Positions 10,152 through 18,779 of a stretch of DNA of 47,333 nucleotides are shown piece by piece (position 1 is the stretch's first letter; each line of letters opens with the position of its first letter). The position numbers were made by a program, and so were the translations under genes. The notes under the pieces were generated by a model. The model was not told the DNA's origin and did no database searches. It saw only the letters and a list, made by a program, of their open reading frames with translations. This stretch comes from Planctomycetia bacterium (GTDB taxonomy: Bacteria; Planctomycetota; Planctomycetia; Pirellulales; UBA1268): positions 1-47,333 of the forward strand of contig BJHK01000026.1 in the NCBI GenBank assembly GCA_014192425.1, given 5' to 3'.

Positions 10152-11465
10152 CTACAGTCCGCGCAGCGGACCGGCGCTGTCGCCGAACGAGCGGGTGTCG
10201 AGGCCGTATCGGCCGGCGAGGGAGACGTACAGGTTGCAGAGCCGGCGGTCGGCCTCGGGCTCGCGGGCGAAGGTCAGCGTGCGGCCCGTGCGGAGCGTAC
10301 CTCCGAGCCCGCCGGCGAGGAGGACGGGCATCTCGGTGCGATCGTGAACCCCTCCCGCCATCAGGCTGGAGCAGAACATGATGCACGAATTGTCGAGGAC
10401 GCTTCCCTCCCCCTCCTGCATGCCCTGCAGCCTGCGTACGAGCGCCGCGTACATCTCCACGTGGAACCGGTTCATCAAGGCGTAGTCCGGTCCGCCGGCG
10501 TGCGACATGCCGTGCATGTTGGTGAGGTCCGTGCTCCCCGGACGGAGGAAACCGAAGTCCATCCGGGAAAGATCGTTGTTGAACATCAGCGTGGCGAACC
10601 GCGTGGCATCGGTGGCAAGTGCGATGGCCAGCAGGTCGAGCATCAGCCGCATGTGGTCGGGCAGCGCGGCCGGCGCATCGGCGGACGGCGGCTGGATGAG
10701 CGCGGCGACCCGCGAACCGGGCCCGGCACCATCCGCCGGGAGCCTCGCCAGCCGCTGCTCGACCTCGCGGACGCTCGCCAGGTATTCGTCGAGCCGCTGC
10801 CGGTCCCAGGCGCTCAACTCAGGAAGGATGCCCCGGGCATCCTCGCGAACGAGGTCCAGGGCGCTAATCGCCTTGCGGATTCCGCGCGGATCGCCGACGA
10901 GCCGGTCGTAGAGCCCGCGCGGGGTGTTCTCACGCGGCACGGGCGTCTGCGGCGTGCTCCAGGAGATGTGGCCACTGTAGATGCAGGAATAGCCCTTGTG
11001 CGTGCCCAGGGTCGGCGGCTCGATGCCGAGCACGAGGCTGGGAAACGGCGTCGTGGCCCCGAGTTCCCCGGCCAGCAGTTGGTCGAAGCTCGTGCCGACT
11101 AGCAGGTCCGATGTGCTTTCGCGGACATGGGCCCCGGAGAGCACGTTCGGTGCGGCCGCGATGTGGATGTTGCCCCTGAGCGCCTGGGGGTTGTAGAGGC
11201 CCTCGAGCACGAGCAGCCGCTCCTTGAGGTCCTCGAGCGGCTGCAGTGATCCGCCGAGCACCATTTTCGGCCCGTCGCCCGTCGCCCCCCACTGCGCCGG
11301 ATCGACGCCATTGGCCATGAACAGGCAGGCGAAGCGGCGTGGCGTCTGGGGTGCCGACTCCCGGGCCAGCGCCGTCCGCCGGGCCGCGACCGACTCCAGC
11401 CACGGCAGGCCGAGCGTGACTCCCATGCCGCGCAGGAATGTCCGGCGTTCGGTCTTGCCTGTCAT
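10152..11465 (-). CDS. DUF1552 family exported protein
   Basis: The 437-aa product begins with a twin-arginine-like leader (TERRTFLRGMGVTLGLPWLES), then the DUF1552 blocks RRFACLFMANGVDPAQW, YSCIYSGHISW, LMLDLLAIALATDATRFATLMFNND, HGMSHAGG and the C-terminal LAGGLGGTLRTGRTL and LCNLYVSLAGRYG. DUF1552 proteins are very common in planctomycetes, related in layout to DUF1501, and are encoded beside DUF1592 cytochrome-like proteins; function is unestablished. The ATG at 11465 overlaps the TGA of the upstream DUF1592 gene (ATGA), so the pair is translationally coupled. A longer open frame to 11795 would run inside the neighbour and is rejected. Confidence 0.9.
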   Translation of the reverse strand: MTGKTERRTFLRGMGVTLGLPWLESVAARRTALARESAPQTPRRFACLFMANGVDPAQWGATGDGPKMVLGGSLQPLEDLKERLLVLEGLYNPQALRGNIHIAAAPNVLSGAHVRESTSDLLVGTSFDQLLAGELGATTPFPSLVLGIEPPTLGTHKGYSCIYSGHISWSTPQTPVPRENTPRGLYDRLVGDPRGIRKAISALDLVREDARGILPELSAWDRQRLDEYLASVREVEQRLARLPADGAGPGSRVAALIQPPSADAPAALPDHMRLMLDLLAIALATDATRFATLMFNNDLSRMDFGFLRPGSTDLTNMHGMSHAGGPDYALMNRFHVEMYAALVRRLQGMQEGEGSVLDNSCIMFCSSLMAGGVHDRTEMPVLLAGGLGGTLRTGRTLTFAREPEADRRLCNLYVSLAGRYGLDTRSFGDSAGPLRGL

Positions 11466-14233
11466 GGCTGGCTCTCTCCGGGGGACGTGGCGGGCTCGAA
11501 CCGCAGACTGGCGAACTGGGCGCTGGTCACGATGCCTTCGATGATCGTCGAAAACCGGCCGTCCGTCGACCACAGACGGTCCTCGATCGCATCCAGCAGC
11601 GGGCGGTCGCCGGGCTGCACGCTGCGGCCGAGGGCGTAACCCAGCAGTTTGCGACACAGCCGACGGACGAACAGCCGCTCCTGCCGCTCCTCGTTGAGGA
11701 AGGCGACCAGGCCGGCCATCCCCTCCAGCCGGCGCTCGTCGCCGAGGCGGGACGTGCTCTCGATCGGCCGCCCGTTGACGTCGTGGGTCCGCCACCGGCC
11801 GACGGGATCGAAATTCTCCAACGCGATCCCGAGCGGGTCGATCCGCTCGTGACAGGCGGAGCAGGCGGCGTCCGCGCGGTGCTTGGCCAGCAGTTGGGCG
11901 ACGGTCTGGCCGGCCTCGTTGCGCTCGTCATCCGGCAGGTCGGGGACGCCCTCGGGGGGTGGAGGCGTGGGCATGCCGAGCAGTTCGGAGAGGATCCAGT
12001 TGCCGCGCAGCACCGGGCTCGTCCGCAGCGGATGCGACGTGGCCGTGAGCGCCGCGCCCCAGCCGAGCATGCCGCGGCGTGGCGTCCCGGCGAGCGACAT
12101 CCGCGGCCCCGTCACGACACCGTCCGGCTGGCCCACCTGAGCCGACCAGGCATCCTTGCCGGGCGGGCCGAGGTCGGTGAGCCCGTAGTGTTCGGCGAGT
12201 TGTCGCGACGGCAGGAAGGCGTAGTCCGCCCGGAGCAGGAGCCGCACGTCACGATCGTTCGCCACGAGGTCGGTACAGAAGTCGACCGCCTCCCCGTGCA
12301 TGGCCCTCCGCAGATCGGCGTCGAACATCGGAAACCGGTCGGCGTTCGGCCCGGAGAACTCGTCGAATCGGTAGAAGCCCAGCCACTGTCCGAAAAACTC
12401 GGCCGCGAACCGCCTGATTTTCGGATCGCGCAGCATTCGCCTGGCCACGGCAACGCGGCCGGCGGGATCGGCAAGGTCGCCGCGGTCCGCCGCCGCACGG
12501 ACCGCCTCGTCCGGCGGCGAAGACCAGAGGAAGTACGACAGCCGGGCTGCCAGCTCGTGGGCGCCGAGCGGGCGAATCGCGCTAGGCTGGTCGGGCCGCG
12601 GGCTGATGCCGCGCTCGATGCGATAGAGGAAGTTCGGCGACATGAACAGGTGCACGAGCGTCTCCTGCACCGCTTCCGTGAGCGTCTGGCCATCAGCGAC
12701 GGCGGCGTCACAGCGGGCGATCAGTTCGGACGCTTCCCGGTCGGAGAGCGGCCGTCGCCAGACCCGGGTGGCGAACTCGACGAGTGACTCTCGACAGGCC
12801 GCACGGACCTGGTCGCGCCACACCGTCGCACGCTCGTCCAACTCCCGCCATTCGGCCTGCATCCCCTCCGGAGGCGTCTTTCCCAGCCGCCGCGCCAGAT
12901 CGCTCCGCGGATCGCAGGCCAGTCGCCAGACGGCCTCGAGCTGCTCGTCGCTGAGGAAGGCGTGAAGAAACGCGTCGAAGGCGTCGTGATTGGGGGCCAT
13001 CGTCCCCATGCTCTCGCCATCCGCCGAGTTCTGAATGTTTTCGTAGTCGGCGAGCTCGGCGGCCGAGAAGCCGCGCACCTCGCGGATCAGCCCGGCCAGC
13101 GACATCACCGTGAACGACAGGTCGGCGGGCACCGCGAGCGGCCGCTCCCCCTTCCAGGCGGCGATCCGGGCCTCGAACTCCGGGTTGTCGCCGACGGCGT
13201 AGGGCTGGAACGAGAGCCAGCGGTGAAGCAGCGACACCTTGAACGGCCTGGCATACCCGGTGGTGTGCCGCAGGTCGAGCCAGAGCCGCTCCCAGTGCCG
13301 CGCGGCGTCCGCGTCGGCAGCCTGCCCGGCGATCGTCTTCAGCGTTCCCTGCGGCACGGCGAAGGTCTGCGGTGACGGGCAGAGCCGCTCGTTGCGGTAG
13401 AACAAACGGAACGAGGTGAGGAGGAACTGCAGCGGATCCCCCGGCCGCTTGGCTGCATAGGGCTTGTAGCCCTGGAGTCCGGTCTTGGAAAAGTCGAGCG
13501 TCGGCCGCTTCCCCTGCGGATAGGCGTAGCTCATCAACTGCTCCGCGGGAGTGGCGTCCTCGTAGCCGACCCTGCGGGCGGTGCAGAATGCGTCGAGACG
13601 CTCCAGCGCCAGTCGCGGCCATTCGGCCGCCGTCGTCGGAGCGGGGGTGAATGTCGGACCGCTGGCGGGAAAGACGACGGCCGCGGATGCGAGCCGCTGG
13701 GCCAGGTCGAGGTACTTCTCAATCTGGCCGGCGGACATCTGCAGCGTCTGACCGGTGTTGGAAAACCCCTCGCCACCGCTGCCATCCCGGGGCAGGTCCC
13801 GGGCCCAGTCGCGGGCGAAGCCGGTGAGATCGGCCAGCGTGTAGTTGAGTTCGGCGTTGGTCAGGCGCCGCACGACCACCCGACCGGGGTCGCCGGCCTG
13901 GGCACGGGCCGCGGCGTCGATGCGATCCTCGAGCCAAGCGACGATCGTCCGCCGATCGGCCGCGGGCATCGGCTCCGGGGCATCCCCCGGCGGCATGAAC
14001 CCCTCGCCCACCACCTCGAGAAGCGTCTCCACGAGCGGACCGTCGGCGGCGAGCGCGGCACCGGTCTTGAACCGGGCCAGATCGACGTCCCCCTTGGCCG
14101 CCGCCCCGTCGTGGCAGGACTGGCAATGCCGTCGCAACAGCGGCCCCACGACCGTATCGAAATCGGGCGCCGCGGCGAAGGTCGACCGCACGACGCAGAC
14201 CGCGACGACCAGCACGGGAACAAGGCGGCTCAT
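11462..14233 (-). CDS. DUF1592-family exported cytochrome-like protein (DUF1587/1592/1595/1588/1585)
   Basis: The product is about 923 aa with a short signal peptide (residues 1-21). A PSCyt-type c-heme motif CQSCH (37-41) is followed by GFMPPGD and the DUF1587 region (RRLTNAELNYTLADLTG). The middle holds DUF1592/1595 blocks (LVHLFMSPNFLYRIE, LAARLSYFLWSSPPDEAV), then DUF1588 with a second CxxCH (CSACHERIDPLGIALENFDPVGRWR near residue 815), and DUF1585 at the end (LCRKLLGYALGR). This is the standard planctomycete architecture; the proteins are thought to be exported and their substrates are unknown. A TTG two codons upstream (14239) is an alternative start; no good ribosome binding site is visible for either. 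It is coupled to the DUF1552 gene by a 4-bp overlap. Confidence 0.9.
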   Translation of the reverse strand: MSRLVPVLVVAVCVVRSTFAAAPDFDTVVGPLLRRHCQSCHDGAAAKGDVDLARFKTGAALAADGPLVETLLEVVGEGFMPPGDAPEPMPAADRRTIVAWLEDRIDAAARAQAGDPGRVVVRRLTNAELNYTLADLTGFARDWARDLPRDGSGGEGFSNTGQTLQMSAGQIEKYLDLAQRLASAAVVFPASGPTFTPAPTTAAEWPRLALERLDAFCTARRVGYEDATPAEQLMSYAYPQGKRPTLDFSKTGLQGYKPYAAKRPGDPLQFLLTSFRLFYRNERLCPSPQTFAVPQGTLKTIAGQAADADAARHWERLWLDLRHTTGYARPFKVSLLHRWLSFQPYAVGDNPEFEARIAAWKGERPLAVPADLSFTVMSLAGLIREVRGFSAAELADYENIQNSADGESMGTMAPNHDAFDAFLHAFLSDEQLEAVWRLACDPRSDLARRLGKTPPEGMQAEWRELDERATVWRDQVRAACRESLVEFATRVWRRPLSDREASELIARCDAAVADGQTLTEAVQETLVHLFMSPNFLYRIERGISPRPDQPSAIRPLGAHELAARLSYFLWSSPPDEAVRAAADRGDLADPAGRVAVARRMLRDPKIRRFAAEFFGQWLGFYRFDEFSGPNADRFPMFDADLRRAMHGEAVDFCTDLVANDRDVRLLLRADYAFLPSRQLAEHYGLTDLGPPGKDAWSAQVGQPDGVVTGPRMSLAGTPRRGMLGWGAALTATSHPLRTSPVLRGNWILSELLGMPTPPPPEGVPDLPDDERNEAGQTVAQLLAKHRADAACSACHERIDPLGIALENFDPVGRWRTHDVNGRPIESTSRLGDERRLEGMAGLVAFLNEERQERLFVRRLCRKLLGYALGRSVQPGDRPLLDAIEDRLWSTDGRFSTIIEGIVTSAQFASLRFEPATSPGESQP

Positions 14234-14270
14234 AATCAATCAATAGTCGACGGGCAGCATGGCGTCCAAG

Positions 14271-14882
14271 TCAGCCGGCCGGTGCTCCCGGCCGGTCGCG
14301 GACGAAGGTCTGGAGGAGTGCCGCATGCCGGCCGTTCCACTTCCAGAGATGGCAGTCGCGGCGGTCGGCCTCCCCCGTGCCGACGCTGCCGGTGCGATGC
14401 AGCCAGTAACACTCCCCCGCGCCGAGCGGGTGCGCGGCAAACTCGGCATGCCGCTGCGGGGGAACGTCGGTCTTGAGCCAGTTCCAATGGTTGACGTGCA
14501 GGCGGAACGCCTCGTCGGGGTTGCGAATGCACCACAGCCGATACTCGAGCTCCGTCACGGCGACGAACCGCGAACGGAGCAACGCCACCGGCGTTCCCGC
14601 CATCGCGCCCATGTCGGCCGCCGCCTCGATGCCGACGGCCGAGGTGGTGAGCACGATCGCCGGCTCGGCGTCGGCGCCGGACCGGCTGGCGGCGAAGGCC
14701 CGGCGGGCCGACGTCCACGCCTCCATGCCGGCGAGCCAAGAGACGAGATGCGCGGCGAGGACCGCCCGCTCGGCCGCCCGCTCCGCAGCCGGGCGTTCCA
14801 CCTCCGCAGGCTTTCGGCGGGCGCGGTGCTCCGCCGCGAAGCTGCTCAGTCCCTCCAGCCACTCTCGCGTCTCGCGGTGCAT
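14271..14882 (-). CDS. Hypothetical protein
   Basis: The 203-aa product is not recognised. It starts at MHRETREWLEGL, 66 bases from the divergent gluconokinase gene. The N-terminal third is Arg/Ala/Glu-rich and probably helical (about residues 14-55), followed by a moderately hydrophobic stretch (AIVLTTSAVGIEAAADMGAMAG) and a C-terminal half rich in Trp, His and Cys (YRLWCIRNPDEAFRLHVNHWNWL, GECYWLHRTGSVG, DCHLWKWNGRH). No signal peptide is evident. The composition and sensible end suggest a real gene, but the start is uncertain because the ribosome binding site is weak. It is followed within 40 bases by the DUF1592/DUF1552 pair on the same strand and could be co-transcribed with it. Confidence 0.55.
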   Translation of the reverse strand: MHRETREWLEGLSSFAAEHRARRKPAEVERPAAERAAERAVLAAHLVSWLAGMEAWTSARRAFAASRSGADAEPAIVLTTSAVGIEAAADMGAMAGTPVALLRSRFVAVTELEYRLWCIRNPDEAFRLHVNHWNWLKTDVPPQRHAEFAAHPLGAGECYWLHRTGSVGTGEADRRDCHLWKWNGRHAALLQTFVRDRPGAPAG

Positions 14883-14936
14883 GAAGGCTGCCCGTGCGCA
14901 GATGGGTGTTCGTGGTGGGGGACGCCGCCGACAGGG

Positions 14937-14942
14937 TATCAT
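14937..14942 (+). promoter_or_regulatory. Putative -10 element (TATCAT) just upstream of gluconokinase
   Basis: TATCAT ends six bases before the gluconokinase ATG, inside the short divergent gap with the 203-aa hypothetical gene. Transcription from it would start at or next to the ATG, consistent with the absence of a Shine-Dalgarno sequence. It matches the element before glgX base for base, including the preceding GG. Confidence 0.42.
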
Positions 14943-14948
14943 CCGGTC

Positions 14949-15485
14949 ATGTCAGAGCCCGTCCATTCCGCAGCAGCCGTGCCCGTCAGAGCCGTGGTCC
15001 TGATGGGCGTCTGCGGCTGCGGGAAGACCGAGATCGGCCGGCGGCTGGCGGCCGCCCTCGGCTGGACGTTCCACGACGGCGACGATTTTCATCCGCCGGC
15101 GAACGTCGCCAAGATGCGGGGCGGCACGCCGCTCGACGACGACGATCGCTGGCCGTGGCTCGACGCGCTCTCCCGGTTGCTCCATGACGCCGTCCGTGAC
15201 GGCCGCGGGGTCGTCGTCGGCTGCTCCGCCCTCGCCCGACGCTATCGTGAGCGGCTCGGTCTGCCGCATCCCGGGATCATGCTCGTGCATCTCGACGGCA
15301 CGGCCGACACGGTCCGCAAACGACTCGAGCAGCGGGCCGGACACTTCATGCCGACCACGCTGCTCGACAGCCAGTTCGCCACGCTCGAGCGACCGACGTC
15401 CGCCGAGGCAGCGGTCGTCGTGGACGTCGACGCGGATCCGGACGCCATCGTGCGGCGGATCAGCGCGGCCGTGATGCCGCGCTGA
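14949..15485 (+). CDS. gntK: Gluconokinase
   Basis: The 178-aa shikimate-kinase-like P-loop kinase phosphorylates gluconate to 6-phosphogluconate. The Walker A motif is GVCGCGKT (residues 20-27), followed by the gluconokinase signature DGDDFHPPANVAKMRGGTPL and DDDRWPWLD, and then CSALARRYRERL and the lid-region block RAGHFMPTTLLDSQFATLE. Length and motif order match GntK throughout. The start is fixed by the short divergent gap and the -10-like TATCAT; there is no ribosome binding site. A GntP-type permease is encoded 10 kb away (25280-26632) and a KDG-kinase-like gene 8 kb away, so the organism probably takes up and catabolises gluconate, although the genes are not in one operon. Confidence 0.92.
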   Translation: MSEPVHSAAAVPVRAVVLMGVCGCGKTEIGRRLAAALGWTFHDGDDFHPPANVAKMRGGTPLDDDDRWPWLDALSRLLHDAVRDGRGVVVGCSALARRYRERLGLPHPGIMLVHLDGTADTVRKRLEQRAGHFMPTTLLDSQFATLERPTSAEAAVVVDVDADPDAIVRRISAAVMPR

Positions 15486-15513
15486 TCGCCGTCCGAGGCT
15501 GTCTGTGGAATGC

Positions 15514-15693
15514 TTAGCGGCTCTGGAACCGCTGCCGCAGCCACTCGTTCTTGCGGCGCTCGAGCTCGATGAGCTTGGCGACCGGTCCGTTGCGGGTGGC
15601 GGAGGCACCGGCCTGGCCGCGGGAGGCCGCGAAGGCCGAGGCGGTGGAGACAAAGCAGCCGAGAACGACGGCGACGAGCAGGAGGCGTTTCAT
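15514..15693 (-). CDS. Small exported peptide
   Basis: The 59-aa product has a clean signal peptide (MKRLLLVAVVLGCFVSTASAFA, with an A-x-A cleavage site near residue 20). The predicted mature peptide of about 37 residues is very basic and ends in KLIELERRKNEWLRQRFQSR, which is likely one amphipathic helix. GGAG eight bases upstream of the ATG supports expression. It stands alone, convergent with gluconokinase (28-bp gap). No family recognised. Confidence 0.6.
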   Translation of the reverse strand: MKRLLLVAVVLGCFVSTASAFAASRGQAGASATRNGPVAKLIELERRKNEWLRQRFQSR

Positions 15694-16126
15694 CGAGGAG
15701 ACTCCGGGGAGGGCACGAGGGGACGGCGGGTGGACGGCGGCACGCTGCCGATTCGTCCATCGCCGGCGATGAGCATCGGACGGCTTGTCGGCAGCGCTTG
15801 AGAATCCGTATTGCGAGCCGCTAGGCGAGGCACAACCGCCGTTTCGCGTTTTTTTCCTGCCCGCGGAGCATCCGCTAGAACGCGTCCGCAGCGGACTGAA
15901 AACCGATCGTCGGAGCGGCACGGCGGCTTGACGCACGCCGATTGATGTGCCCTCGGGGCTTGACGATTCCGCGCGCTGCCGGAGCTTCGCCAGCCACGAC
16001 TCGGCGGCGCAGCGGATGTGCCGTCGCGAATGCAGCGGCCCGCCAGCGGAAGCGGGAGGTGGACTCGGTGTGCCCATGCCTCGCGGGCACGCCTCAGTCG
16101 CCCGGCGGACGAAACGTGTCTCCGGA
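15694..16126. other. 433-bp intergenic region, no gene identified
   Basis: This stretch lies between the small exported peptide and the end of hrpB, both on the minus strand. Short frames in it have no ribosome binding site and look like shadows. It holds one run of seven T at 15849-15855, preceded by GC-rich sequence, but I could not find a strong stem next to it. It presumably contains the hrpB terminator and the promoter of the small peptide gene. Confidence 0.4.
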
Positions 16127-18670
16127 TCAGCGTCTGGCCGCGAGCGGATCGTCGGGCCAGGCGTGCTTCGGATATCGGCGCCGCAGCTCCTTCTTCACGC
16201 TCGGATAGGTGGTGGTCCAGAACCCGGCCAGGTCGGAGGTGACCTGCTGCGGCCGGTGGTTCGGCCCGAGCAGGTGGAGCACGACGGGCACCCGGCCCGC
16301 GGCCACCCGCGGCGTGTCGCGGACGCCGAACAGTTCCTGGATTCGCACCGCCAGCACCGGCGGGCCGGCAGCCTCGTACGAGAGCCGATGCCGTTTGCCG
16401 GTCGGCAGTTCGATCTGTGCGGGGGCGAGCCGCTCGATCTCCGCGACCGTGGCGTGCCCGACCGCCGCATGAAACGCCGACAGCCAGTCGGCCTGCCGCA
16501 GTTCGTCGAGCGACCGCCGGTCCCGGCAGAGCTCCGGCAGGAGGCTGGCGATGACGGCGTCGTCGAGCACCGACAGGCCGAGTTCGGGAACCGCGTTGGC
16601 CAGCCAGTGGACGCGGGCGCGAAAGCCGCCGGCCGCGGTGTCGGCGCCGGGGACGAGCCGGTCGAGCCGCGTCGCCGCCTCGCGGGCGAGGATCTCCGCG
16701 GCCGCCGCGGCGTCGGCGATCGGCACCGGGGTCTCGTCGAGAACGAGGTCGAGCCACGTCGTGCGCAGCCGCGCCTCCACCTGGCCGCGAGACGGGTGAA
16801 AGAGAAGCTCCGGCGCGGACCGGAGGTTGGCCGCGGCGAGCTCGGGCAGGTCGAGCCAGGCACGGTCGACCGCCGACGCCATGCGCACGCCCGCCTCGCC
16901 GCCGGAGTCGGTCAGGTCCACCGCCAGGAAGAGTGGCTCGCCGCGGACCCGTGAGCCGGCATCGAGCCGCACCCCCCGGCCGCCGACCATCGTGCCGCGG
17001 TCATTGGCCCCGGGCCGCAGCCGCGCGAGCCGATCGGGAAACGCCTCCACCAGCGCGAGCATCAGCGCCGCCGCCGGGTCGGCGGCGCGGGCCGCCAGTG
17101 GCTCGTCCATGATCGCGTACAGCTGCTCGGCGACCCGGAGGATATTCCGGGCCGCGCCAGGGTGGAGTTCCAGATCGGCGTCATCGACGCCATGGCCGGC
17201 ATGAAAAACCTGCAGGGCGAGGACGCGATCGACGACGTCGGAGCGGCTGCGCACCGAGCGTCGGTCGCGCGGCCCGGTGCCGGCATGCCGCGCGGGCCGG
17301 AACGGGTCCCGCTCCGAGAGGAGTGCCGCCGCGATCGACGCCTCGCGCATCACGCCGTGCCGGGCCCCGGCGAGCAGCAGCCGTGCCAGCCGCGGATGGG
17401 CCGGCAGGCGGACGAGCGCGTCCCCCAGCGGCGTGAGCCGCTCGGCCCCGGCCCCTCCCACGATCGCACCGAGGCGGGCGAGCAGATCGCGGGCGTTGGT
17501 CAGCGCGTCTTCGGTGGGCGCATCGAGCCAGGGAAAATCCCGCTGCTCGCCGAGGGCGATGAGCTGGAGGAGCGGCCCGGCGAGATCGCCGCGGACGACT
17601 TCGGGAGCCTCGGCCTCGGCCCGCCGGTGGTGCGCGGCCTCGTCCCACAACCGCCAGCAGACGCCGGCCGCCGTCCGGCCGGCCCGCCCGGCCCGCTGCT
17701 CCGCCGCGGCCTTCGAGATCGGCACCAGTTCCAGCCGCGGCAGGCCGGTGGCGGGCGAGACGAGCAACTGCCGCGCGAGCCCCGAATCGATGACGGCCGT
17801 GACGCCGGGAATGGTGAGCGACGTCTCCGCCACGTTCGTCGCCAGGATCACCTTGCGGCCGCCCGTGTCGTCGAGAACGCGGTCCTGGCGCTCGGGCGGC
17901 ATGTCGCCGTACAGTGTCATGACGGCATGCCCCTGCCGCTCGACGTCCGCCGCGATCGCCCGCTCGCACTGCATGATCTCGCCGACGCCGGGCAGGAACA
18001 CGAGCACGTGGCCGTCGGTGGTCCGCAACGCCTCGGGCAGCGTCGCGGCGACGAGGTCGATCGTGTCGCGCCGGTCGCCGTGGCGGAGGTGGACGGTCCG
18101 CACGGGAAACACGCGCCCCGCCGCGGAGACGACCGGGCATGGCGTCGCGCCGCCGAGAAGCCGAGCCACCGGGCCGGTGGCGAGCGTGGCGCTCATGACC
18201 GCGATCCGCAGGTCGGGCCGGACGGTCTCACGGAGCCGGACGAGGAGGCCGAGGACGATGTCCATCTCGATCGTCCGCTCGTGGAACTCGTCGAGGATCA
18301 CCGCGCCGATCCCCTCCAGGCCGAGATCGCCGAGCAGGCGTCGGAGCATGATCCCGGTGGTCTCGACGACGAGCCGTGTGTCGCGGCCGGCACGGGTGTC
18401 GAAGCGGACGCGGTAGCCCACCTCGCCCCCCACCGGGCCGCCGCGGATGGCGGCGATCTGCCGGGCCACGGCCCGGGCCGCGAGCCGGCGCGGCTGGAGG
18501 AGGACCACGCTCCTGTTCGGCGACAGGTCGTCGAGGATTGCCGCCGGCACGAGCATGGTCTTGCCCGATCCGGGCGGCGCGGTGACGACGACCGCGCCGC
18601 CACGCGAGGCAGCCACGGCGTCGGCGAGGACGGACGCGACGGGAAGGTCGGCGGGAAGCCGGGCGAGCAT
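16127..18670 (-). CDS. hrpB: ATP-dependent helicase HrpB
   Basis: The 847-aa product is a DExH RNA-helicase-like protein of the HrpB family. Walker A is PGSGKT (33-38), the DEAH-equivalent box is DEFH (127-130), motif III is SAT (160-162), and the C-terminal helicase domain contains VLVFLPGVGEI, TNVAETSLTIPGVTAVIDSG and EQRAGRAGR. The C-terminal HrpB-specific domain follows, ending in the block WPDDPLAARR. Length agrees with the family (about 820-850 aa). HrpB is widespread and its cellular role is poorly defined. The ATG at 18670 has no ribosome binding site. The insertion sequence begins only 50 bases upstream of this start, so part of the original promoter may have been displaced. Confidence 0.93.
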   Translation of the reverse strand: MLARLPADLPVASVLADAVAASRGGAVVVTAPPGSGKTMLVPAAILDDLSPNRSVVLLQPRRLAARAVARQIAAIRGGPVGGEVGYRVRFDTRAGRDTRLVVETTGIMLRRLLGDLGLEGIGAVILDEFHERTIEMDIVLGLLVRLRETVRPDLRIAVMSATLATGPVARLLGGATPCPVVSAAGRVFPVRTVHLRHGDRRDTIDLVAATLPEALRTTDGHVLVFLPGVGEIMQCERAIAADVERQGHAVMTLYGDMPPERQDRVLDDTGGRKVILATNVAETSLTIPGVTAVIDSGLARQLLVSPATGLPRLELVPISKAAAEQRAGRAGRTAAGVCWRLWDEAAHHRRAEAEAPEVVRGDLAGPLLQLIALGEQRDFPWLDAPTEDALTNARDLLARLGAIVGGAGAERLTPLGDALVRLPAHPRLARLLLAGARHGVMREASIAAALLSERDPFRPARHAGTGPRDRRSVRSRSDVVDRVLALQVFHAGHGVDDADLELHPGAARNILRVAEQLYAIMDEPLAARAADPAAALMLALVEAFPDRLARLRPGANDRGTMVGGRGVRLDAGSRVRGEPLFLAVDLTDSGGEAGVRMASAVDRAWLDLPELAAANLRSAPELLFHPSRGQVEARLRTTWLDLVLDETPVPIADAAAAAEILAREAATRLDRLVPGADTAAGGFRARVHWLANAVPELGLSVLDDAVIASLLPELCRDRRSLDELRQADWLSAFHAAVGHATVAEIERLAPAQIELPTGKRHRLSYEAAGPPVLAVRIQELFGVRDTPRVAAGRVPVVLHLLGPNHRPQQVTSDLAGFWTTTYPSVKKELRRRYPKHAWPDDPLAARR

Positions 18671-18720
18671 TGTTGATGCGGACGGGAGCGGGTGCAGTCA
18701 GAAAAGAAAAGGGTCAATCG

Positions 18721-18744
18721 GGGATTTTTGTGGGTAGCTCCGTA
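18721..18744 (+). repeat. Left inverted repeat of the ISL3 element
   Basis: The 24-bp terminal sequence carries the core TGTGGGTAG and CCGTA. It aligns with the reverse complement of 19990-20013 with seven mismatches. The three bases ATC at 18717-18719 also match outward on the other side, so the true terminus may be slightly further left. Confidence 0.75.
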
Positions 18745-18779
18745 GTGGAGAATGCGGCTTTCCCCCGGAGGCAAATCGC

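Noticed and set aside
8325-11102. Plus-strand open frame of 925 codons
   Set aside because: It lies fully antisense to the Ldh-family, D-2-hydroxyacid dehydrogenase and DUF1552 genes, all well supported. Its translation is Arg/Gly/Ala/Asp-rich with no domain, typical of antisense frames in high-GC DNA.
11438-12787. Plus-strand open frame of 449 codons
   Set aside because: Antisense to the DUF1592 gene, composition typical of a shadow frame.
15849-15855. T7 run as a rho-independent terminator
   Set aside because: No adequate stem directly precedes it on the plus strand, and the neighbouring genes are on the minus strand.
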